Below are positions 1 through 5,141 of a stretch of DNA of 5,141 bases, piece after piece (within the stretch, counting starts at the first letter, position 1; every line of letters starts with the position of its first letter). Position numbers and translations under genes: made by a program. The stretch spans positions 1 to 5,141 of the forward strand of contig DAHWFG010000319.1 of assembly GCA_027325115.1 (NCBI GenBank), written 5' to 3'. The notes under the pieces are model-generated. The model did not search any database and was not told the DNA's origin. It worked only from the letters and a program-made list of their open reading frames with translations. Origin of the DNA: JAKBCQ01 sp021807585 (GTDB taxonomy: Bacteria > Planctomycetota > Planctomycetia > Isosphaerales > Isosphaeraceae).

Positions 1-3000
1 AACGATACGAAAACGCTGCTCACGCTCGCCGAGACGCTCGCGGGTCAATTTCGGACCGACGAGGCGATCGAGTTGTTTTGGCGAGCGTTCGAGAAGGCCG
101 CCGATCTTGACGCCAAGGCTTCGACGATCGCGCGGTTGACCGAGTTGTATTTGCTTGAGAATCAATTGGATCGATTGATCGCGCGATTGGAGCGGCGCGG
201 GAGCGACGCCGAGACGAAGCGCGAGAGCGCGATTTTAACGGCGCAGGCTTACGCCACCTCGGGGGATTTCGGCGCGGCGCGACGGACGCTCGAGTCGCTC
301 GTTTCGGGGAGCTCGCGTGATGCGAAAATCCTCGATCGGCTCGCGGTTTTATCAGAGTCGGAGGGGGATTACGCGACCGCGGCGAAATATCAGAAGCAGG
401 CGATCGAGATCGCGCCCTCGGACGACGGGCTCAATAAGTTGGTGAATGATTATGTACGTGCGGGAGAATACGCCGAGGCCGAGGCGATCTGGCGCAAGCA
501 GGCCGCGGACGAGCATGACGAGGGGCGTATTTTGCAGGCGGTCGATCAGTTGCTCGCGAATCGAAAAGCCGAGCCCGTTCTGACGATCACCGATCGGTTG
601 TTGCGGCAGAATCCCAAGGATTGGGAGGCGCTTTACCGCGAGGGGACGGCGCTCGCCGAGCTTGGCAAGCGCGACGAAGCGATTTCTCGCTTCCGCGCGC
701 TGTTGGATTTGACCGCCAACGACGACGACGAGGGGACGATCGTCGCGGCTCGCAAGCGGTTGAACAAGGCTCGTCCCGCGGGGATCACGGCGTCGTCGCG
801 CAAGATCGACAAATTCCCGATCCAACGACGCGAGTCGGAAATTTCGAACATCCGGATCGCGACGGGGCTCGATAACCGCATGAATTACGGCATGCGCACT
901 TTCTCGTGGAGTCCGCAAGATTTCGGCGCGGCGCGGTTGGGTGCGCTTGCGCGGCTCGAATCGCTGACGAGGTCGACGGGCGTTTTGAGCGATTTTCTCA
1001 AAAAAATGAGGGAATTCAAAGAAACGCATTTGAATGATATACGTGCGCAACGTGATTGGTATTATTTACAGGCGCTTCATCAGGACGGCCGGGGGATATT
1101 CGAGGCGGCGCGCGATCTCGTCGCCGCCGCTCCCGCGGACCCCGCTGCGCAATGGGCGTATTTGAAGAGCCTGGCGAACCGGCTGTCGGCGAATTCGAAC
1201 CGGTCGAACGCCGCTCCGTCGAACGGAAACAAAGCCGACCCGACTCCGCCGCTTTCCCCGGCGGATCTTGATCGTGTTTTATCGAGCTTTCAGACGCTGA
1301 AACGGCTTAAACCCGAATGGATCGACGCGATGATCATGACAAACGTCGCGACCGAGCTCAAGCGGGGCGGCCGCGCCGATCGCGCCGACGCGTTCTTTCA
1401 AGACGCCGTCGAATCGGCGGGTTCGCTCGACGACGTCGCGGGCGCCGCGGCGCTCGCCGCGACTCGGAGCGATGTTGAAGCGTTCATCAAGTTGTTCGAT
1501 AAATACGAACGGATGCTCGCGGGAAAACCGATGAATTATTATCCCGCGTTCGGTTTGAACGCGGCTTCGTCTCCCGTCGCTTCGCTCTGCGAGCTGATGG
1601 ATCGTCGCGCCGACGAGAAGGCGCACCGCGACGTCGTGAGGCTCCTCGATCGTTTTCTTGAATCGGCGCGGCGCGGATTCGATCGTTCGGCGGGTCGACC
1701 CCGGAGTCCCGGCTTCGGCAATCCGTGGGGGGGAAACCGCGCGCTCTACCTCGTTCGAATCGGCGGAATTCAGCGTTACAGCTCGATCGAGTTTCCCGAA
1801 CCCGGCCCTTATTTCGATTACGGGGCGATCCTGATCGCGCGACAGGCGTTCGAGCTTTTTCAGCGCGACGATCTTGTCGGCGATCTGATCGATCACTTTA
1901 AAGAACGATACAAACAATCGCGCGACGATATTGATCGCATGTACGCGCTTTTGGCACAATCGTATGTGTTTTGGTGGAGCGGCGATAAAGACGAAGCCTC
2001 GGACGCGTTCGCCAAGGCGGTCGAGCTCGTTCCGACCGACGTCGAGCTCAAACTCGCGTTCGGCGGGCTTAAGTTGTTGCGCGGCGAAACCGACGAGGCG
2101 CTCGAACTGATCGATTCGGTCGATCCGCTCGACGCCAAAACGATGCAAAAGCGCGAACTCACGGCGCTTCGGCTCGCGGTCCTGGCTGGGAACGTCGACC
2201 GCGCCCGGATCGCTTCGGAGCGGCTTTTCGGCCTTCGGCTCGACACCGAAACGCAGATGACTCTCGCGGCGCAGATGCATCAGCTCGGCATGCACGAGCT
2301 CGCCGAAACGGTGCTCGCGCGGGTTCGCCGCCGCGCCGGGAATCGCATGGAAACGCTTCGCGACCTGATGTTGCAATTTGAGCGACAAAACAAGCCCGAC
2401 GCAGCGATCCAAACCGCGCGACAGATCCTGGGCAAGACGACCGGGCGTCGACAGAATCCGAATGTGTACACGCCCGATCAACAAGTGAGGGAAGCCGCGC
2501 TTCAAGTTTTATCGAGGACGGGGAAGCTTAAGGAGACGATCGCCCGGATCGAGCAAGAACTCGTCAAGGCGCCCGATTCGATCGCGTTATGGCGCGAACT
2601 CGCCGATTACGAACTCGCCGCGGGGGATCGAAAAAAACATATCGACGCGCTTAAGAAAATCATCGCGCTTAGGCCCGACGACGCCGAGATCCGCTTTCAG
2701 ACCGCGGATCAACTGACGAACGACGGCGAAAACGCCGCGGCGATCGAGCAGTACGAAGTCGCGATCAAAAAAGAACCCGAACTGCTTCCACGACATATGT
2801 GGCAAGTTCAAAACGCCTATCGGTCGGCGGATCAATACGATAAATACCTTGATATGATCGAAAGCTTGGATCTCTCGTCGATCAATTCGTGGGAGGTTTC
2901 GAATCTGCTGCAACAGGTGATCGCCGATACGCGGTATCGCGACCGCGGCGTGGCGATTCTTCGCAAAATGATGAAGCGCACGCCTGATTTTCGCTTCAAC

Positions 3001-5141
3001 ATACAGATGAGTTTCGGCGATTTCAATTTGATGAGCGTTCCCGAGATGCTCGACGTCGCGATCGAGAACGCCTTGCCTCCCGCCGATCGGGCGCATGTCG
3101 AACCGTGGCGCGGCGTCGGAACAATTCGTATGTATATGGGTAACGGCCGCATACAATCCGATATTTCGCAACTGCTTGACGGCGCCGCGGCGCAGGATCG
3201 ATTCGGCGAGCTGAAAGCGAAAATCGAATCCGCGGTCGAGAAACATCCCGAATGGCTCGGCGGAGCGGCGCTCGCGGGGCTGATCGCGATCCGTTCGGAC
3301 GAGCCCGATCAAGGGATCAAAATGATCGAAGACGTTCTAGCTAAACCGCAAGACGACCGGGATTACGGCCAGGCGCCGGCGTATTGGTCGATCGCGCAGG
3401 AGATCGAAGACGACGATCGTTGCGCCGAGCTCGCGGTACGGCTTTATGAACGCGTGATCAAAAACGGCACGGGGCTCGCGAACGATCCGTTCAACGGACC
3501 CCGCCGATCCTACATCAGGGCGTTGAAAAAAATCGGCGACAAAGCCGCGGCTCGGGCGAAATTGCTCGAATTCGCGGCGCAGGACACGTTCGACAATTAC
3601 GATGTGCAATATGGAAAATACTTGCATATTCAAATATGTAAGTTCGCGGCCGACGAACTCGTCGACCTCGGCTATCCGATCGACGCGATCCGCATGTACA
3701 ACGCGATGTTTCCCGTGCTGGAAACGTTCTCGACCGAGGTGAATTACGGGATGACGAGGGATCAGTTCGCCGCCGCGGCGCGCGATGGGGTGAGCAAGAC
3801 GCTCGAGTTGCTGAAGGGGGACGAATTTATCGAGGGAGTGCGCGAACTCCTCAAGCCCGCCGCGAAAACGTCCAAGAAAAAAAGCTCGGTCGTGAGGGAG
3901 ACGGATATAAATCCGCGATCGGCGCTCGATTTTGCGCTGTTCGTTCATCCTCCCGAGCTCGACGTTTGCGAGGTCACGAGCGTGATCGCGGTCGCGATCG
4001 AATCCGCCGCGGGGCGATCGGGGCTTCCCGCTCCGCTCAAAGAAGATCTCGCCAAACTCGAGCGTGATCACGCCGACGATCTTTCGGTCCGAATCGTCGC
4101 TGCGCTTGCGGCGCTCGCCGAAGGCAAACCCGAAGCGATTTCCCGCGAACTCGCTGCGCTCGCCAAGATCGTCGATCAAAATCCTCTTGAAACGCTCACG
4201 GGTAAAGAGCGAGCGAACGCGCGCCGCCGCGCCGACGCCGCTCGACAAACGCCCCTCTGGCTGGTCGCTCGCGGATGTTGGAAGATCGACACGTATCGAT
4301 CTCAGGGAGACGTCTTCGCGGCCCGCGCTCTGGAAGCCGCTCGACGCCGGCTCGATTCGAATTTCGCGCTCGCGATGCTGCGCGAATGGGGCGCCGACGC
4401 TCTCGCGCATCACGATCGTACGACCGCCGAAAAACGCTTCGGCGAGATGCTCGCGATCATCCTTCCCAAGCCTCCCGAACCCAAAGTGAAAGAGAATCAA
4501 AAACCGGGCGCGGATCGATCACAATCTCGATCGCAATCGCAATCGCAAACGCGGTCGCGGTCGTCGTCGAAGCCCGTTTCGGCGCCCACTCCGAACGCTC
4601 CTTCGGCGCCTACTCAAACCGATCCGACCGCCCCGGCGATCGATTCGAAAAAGAAATCCATCAATTCGGATTCAAACGATTCTAAAGAAACAAAAGATAA
4701 GCAAAATCTCAGTCGACTGATCGAGCCGGGGTTATCCACGGTTAAGAATTCGACGGTTTCGATTCGATCACGAGGCGAGCGATCGAACGCGGGTCGATCG
4801 CGATCGATTCGAACGATCAGGCCCGTCAGGCGGCAGGTGATGATGAAAGTCGCCGCGCCTTCGTCGGCTCGGCGGAAAGGATCGTCGAGCTTGCCGTCGA
4901 ATTCGACCGCGGTCACGCTCGAGCGGTTCCAGAAGGCGATGGAATACGCCGAGTTCACCGCCGAGGGGGATCTGACCGAACTCTCGATCCAGGCGGTGCG
5001 CGACGCGTTGAAAGGAGGCCCTCCGCTCCAGAATCTCGCCGCGATGAACGACGCCCGAATGATGGGAAATCGAATGAATATGAGTGATAATCCCTATATG
5101 ATACAGGGAGCGATCGCGGCTCAACAGGCGATCGACGATCT
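1..5141 (+). CDS. Giant tetratricopeptide repeat (TPR) protein, internal fragment open at both ends
   Basis: Frame 1 is open across all 1,713 complete codons, so the intact protein is longer than this and both termini lie outside. The translation is rich in Ala, Leu, Glu, Asp and Arg and is mostly amphipathic helix. Many 34-residue units have the TPR pattern of small residues at positions 8, 20 and 27 and an Asp/Pro-type turn, for example residues 110-141 and 208-241. TPRs are known to form helical solenoids that bind other proteins. No catalytic motif, nucleotide-binding loop or hydrophobic membrane segment is seen, so a scaffold or assembly role is the most that can be inferred. There are only five cysteines. 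A signal peptide cannot be judged because the N-terminus is missing. The order of blocks recalls, from memory, giant planctomycete proteins annotated only as TPR proteins. Codon habits (TCG, ATC, GCG) are uniform, giving no sign of transfer. A local frame anomaly occurs at 4746-4907. The specific function is unknown. Confidence 0.93.
19..723 (+). other. N-proximal TPR array, about six to seven repeats (residues 7-241)
   Basis: Successive helix pairs fit TPR spacing at residues about 7-37, 76-109, 110-141, 142-174, 175-207 and 208-241, with a less regular helical pair at 40-70. Diagnostic runs include RTDEAIELFWRAFEKA, GDYATAAKYQKQAIEIAPSD, GEYAEAEAIWRKQA and GKRDEAISRFRALLDL. Each has a Gly- or charged-residue turn, a small residue before the second helix, and an acidic or Pro-containing exit. 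Repeats at 110-141 and 208-241 are the closest to consensus; the one at 175-207 is degenerate. The array is already under way at the left edge, so more repeats probably lie upstream. TPR arrays present a concave peptide-binding groove; the ligand cannot be deduced here. Confidence 0.88.
814..960 (+). other. Non-TPR aromatic/Gly block after the first TPR array (residues 272-320)
   Basis: After the first array the repeat pattern breaks. Residues 272-300 include a basic/acidic stretch and an Ile/Asn/Gly segment (NIRIATGLDNRMNYGMRT). This leads into FSWSPQDFGAARLGALARLE (301-320). The Trp-Ser-Pro, Asp-Phe-Gly and Ala-Arg-x-x-Ala-Leu pattern is unlike a TPR and looks like a capping or insertion element. 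From memory, a similar 'W-x-P-x-DFG-x-AR-x-x-AL' motif occurs at the equivalent place in large planctomycete TPR proteins; this was not verified. No function is known to me for it. Confidence 0.5.
1189..1260 (+). other. Low-complexity Asn/Ser/Pro linker (residues 397-420)
   Basis: Residues 397-420 are almost entirely Ala, Asn, Ser, Pro, Gly and Lys, with no hydrophobic helix pattern. Clear helices lie on both sides (ending near LKSLANRLS and resuming at DLDRVLSSFQTLKRL). It is best read as a flexible hinge between two solenoid modules. Base composition remains that of the surrounding gene and the frame is unbroken. Confidence 0.7.
1681..1920 (+). other. Gly/Pro/aromatic insertion followed by a conserved-looking helix pair (residues 561-640)
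   Basis: Residues 561-600 are rich in Gly, Pro, Arg and aromatics (for example RSPGFGNPWGGNRALYLVRI) and contain a probable short strand rather than helix. They lead to a motif with PxPGPYFDYGAI at about 600-610 and then a helix pair ending QRDDLVGDLIDHFKERY (621-637). This module interrupts the helical repeats directly before the second TPR array. From memory the 'FP-x-P-x-x-Y-[YF]-D-x-GAI...AFELF-x-RDDL' arrangement is a recurring signature of giant planctomycete TPR proteins. It may be a structural cap or a binding site; neither is demonstrated. Confidence 0.5.
1921..2880 (+). other. Second TPR array, about nine helix pairs (residues 641-960)
   Basis: Helix pairs with TPR spacing occur at about 645-678, 679-711, 717-749, 750-782, 784-815, 830-859, 860-893, 894-927 and 928-959. 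The best matches are the first (SGDKDEASDAFAKAVELVPT), the seventh (AAGDRKKHIDALKKIIALRP) and the eighth (DGENAAAIEQYEVAIKKEP). Each has the turn, small residues and terminal Pro expected of a TPR. Others are degenerate. A short basic, Asn-rich break lies at about 813-823. The array follows the Gly/Pro block directly and passes into less regular helices after residue 960. It probably forms a second binding solenoid; the partner is unknown. Confidence 0.88.
3556..3816 (+). other. Helical block with 'ELVDLGYPIDAIRMYN' signature (residues 1186-1272)
   Basis: This segment begins with a helix ending in an Asp/Asn/Tyr-rich turn, runs through YGKYLHIQICKFAADELV, and continues as DLGYPIDAIRMYNAMFPVLE. 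The second part is TPR-like, with a Gly-Tyr-Pro turn and then a small-residue helix. A further Tyr/Gly/Met turn and an alanine-rich helix follow to about 1272. From memory the 'LGYP-x-DA-x-R-x-[YF]N' motif recurs in the C-terminal half of giant planctomycete TPR proteins. The region is followed by a lysine-rich stretch at 1285-1294, which may be a module boundary. Confidence 0.5.
4252..4467 (+). other. Conserved-looking helical block 'PLWLVARGCWK ... LAMLREWG' (residues 1418-1489)
   Basis: The block starts with PLWLVARGCWKIDTYRSQGD, followed by a long Ala/Arg helix (AARALEAARRRLDSNFALAM). It continues through LREWGADALAHHD and ends in a TPR-like helix (TTAEKRFGEMLAII) before a proline-rich exit. 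The Arg-Glu-Trp-Gly motif and the leading Trp/Cys/Trp residues are the most distinctive features. From memory this is a strong signature of giant planctomycete TPR proteins and is the main basis for the lineage suggestion. It closes the long helical region; the low-complexity linker begins immediately after it. Confidence 0.55.
4465..4740 (+). other. Long low-complexity Ser/Gln/Arg/Pro/Lys linker (residues 1489-1580)
   Basis: About 90 residues lack helix-forming hydrophobic spacing. The composition changes along the stretch: Pro/Lys/Glu first (PKPPEPKVKENQKPG), then Ser/Gln/Arg (SQSRSQSQSQTRSRSSS), then Pro/Ala/Thr, then Lys/Ser/Asn/Asp. It is probably disordered and separates the main solenoid from the last helical block. 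The Pro/Ala/Thr part reads convincingly as a linker in frame 1, and frame 3 is closed by stops at 4683-4685 and 4743-4745. I therefore keep frame 1 here despite the anomaly just downstream. Confidence 0.72.
4531..4548 (+). repeat. Short tandem repeat, three perfect TCGCAA hexamers
   Basis: Three perfect copies of TCGCAA lie head to tail, with degenerate related copies on both sides: a CAATCTCGA stretch before, and CGGTCG and TCG iterations to about 4569. In frame 1 they encode Ser-Gln dipeptides within the flexible linker. Hexamer copy-number changes would keep the reading frame and only alter linker length. Confidence 0.85.
4746..4907 (+). other. Frame anomaly: coding character moves to frame 3, probable compensating frameshifts
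   Basis: In frame 1, codons 4750-4905 give a 52-residue Arg/Ser-rich stretch with one acidic residue by hand count. In frame 3, the codons 4752-4907 give 12 acidic residues and helical-looking segments such as SITRRAIERGSIAI and GSAERIVELAVEF. Second-codon-position GC in this stretch is about 69% in frame 1 but about 48% in frame 3. A sample line elsewhere in the gene is near 40%, so frame 3 looks like the real coding frame here. A missing base near 4746-4752 and an extra base near 4905-4914 would restore one continuous protein. The alternative is a genuine Arg/Ser-rich linker extension in frame 1, since the preceding segment is also low-complexity. Confidence 0.55.
4909..5025 (+). other. C-terminal helical block ending in 'ALKGGPP' (residues 1637-1675)
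   Basis: Frame 1 again reads as ordinary helical protein: AVTLERFQKAMEYAEFTAEG, then LTELSIQAVRDALKGGPP. The two helices and the Gly-Gly-Pro-Pro exit resemble, from memory, a motif near the C-terminal part of giant planctomycete TPR proteins. This supports frame 1 being correct from about 4909 onward. It is followed directly by a Met/Asn-rich segment. Confidence 0.55.
5044..5100 (+). other. Met/Asn-rich segment (residues 1682-1700)
   Basis: Nineteen residues contain six Met and four Asn (MNDARMMGNRMNMSDNPYM), then helix-like sequence resumes at IQGAIAAQQAIDD and runs off the window. It is probably a flexible loop between helices. Met-rich stretches can bind soft metals, but there is no His/Cys support for that here. 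Confidence 0.5.

Noticed and set aside
352..1050. Minus-strand open frame of 232 codons over the first TPR array
   Set aside because: The sense strand here encodes clear TPRs. The antisense product is extremely Arg-rich and has no credible fold.
1279..2505. Long minus-strand open frame of 408 codons
   Set aside because: It is antisense to the second half of the well-supported TPR frame. Its translation is Arg/His/Phe-rich without domain character, as expected where the plus strand uses many Ala, Ser, Glu and Leu codons of GC-rich type.
2587..3312. Minus-strand open frame of 241 codons
   Set aside because: It overlaps the end of the second TPR array on the opposite strand. Its composition is that of an antisense shadow, and no ribosome-binding context or motif supports it.
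3337..4500. Long minus-strand open frame of 387 codons
   Set aside because: It lies opposite convincing frame-1 helical blocks, including the REWG motif region. Its product is Arg/Glu/Phe-rich with no recognisable motif, so it is a shadow of the sense gene.
4275..4685. Plus-strand frame-3 open frame of 136 codons
   Set aside because: Most of it overlaps the REWG block, which is clearly frame 1. Its hydrophobic Ile/Ala/Val run comes only from reading the TCGCAA repeat out of frame. I saw no evidence of an overlapping gene or of an earlier start to the frame shift.
4746..4907. Programmed ribosomal frameshifting as the cause of the frame-3 island
   Set aside because: Two opposite shifts would be required, with no slippery heptamer or obvious stimulatory structure seen. 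Frame 1 also stays open, so no regulated product switch would result.
5110..5117. GCGATCGC octamer and a general excess of GATC and CGATCG, suggesting the cyanobacterial HIP1 repeat
   Set aside because: Perfect octamers appear rare here. The GATC excess follows from codon choice (ATC for Ile, GAT before CG-starting codons, TCG for Ser). The protein also looks planctomycete rather than cyanobacterial.

Overview
The whole 5,141-base window lies inside one very large protein-coding gene on the + strand. Reading frame 1 runs from the first base to the last with no stop codon: 1,713 complete codons plus two bases. Neither the gene's start nor its end is in view. There is no intergenic DNA, no RNA gene, no mobile element and no supportable promoter or terminator.

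The protein is a giant, almost entirely helical repeat protein. Clear tetratricopeptide repeats (TPRs) occupy roughly residues 7-241 and 641-960 (numbered from the window start). Between and after them are helical stretches without good TPR spacing and several distinctive blocks: around residues 272-320, 561-640, 1186-1272, 1418-1489 and 1637-1675. Two low-complexity linkers (397-420 and about 1489-1580) divide it into modules. From memory, not from a search, the order of these blocks matches very large proteins from Planctomycetota (especially Pirellulales-like genomes) that are usually annotated only as 'tetratricopeptide repeat protein'. The DNA fits a GC-rich bacterium (about 60% GC in the few lines counted by hand), with Ser mostly TCG, Ile mostly ATC and Ala mostly GCG/GCC. 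The lineage call is an inference.

Layout: N-proximal TPR array (19-723); Trp/Phe/Gly block (814-960); helices and a short Asn/Pro/Ser linker (1189-1260); more helices; Gly/Pro/aromatic block (1681-1920); second TPR array (1921-2880); long helical C-terminal half with conserved-looking blocks (3556-3816 and 4252-4467); long Ser/Gln/Arg/Pro/Lys linker (4465-4740) containing a small tandem repeat (4531-4548); and a helical block (4909-5025) followed by a Met/Asn-rich stretch at the right edge.

The most notable anomaly is at about 4746-4907. There frame 1 becomes Arg/Ser-rich and almost free of acidic residues, while frame 3 of the same strand reads like ordinary acidic helical protein. This looks like two compensating one-base frameshifts, from sequencing error or real mutation, that leave the overall frame open. 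No new multi-gene system is visible; the undescribed part is the function of this giant protein and its non-TPR blocks.
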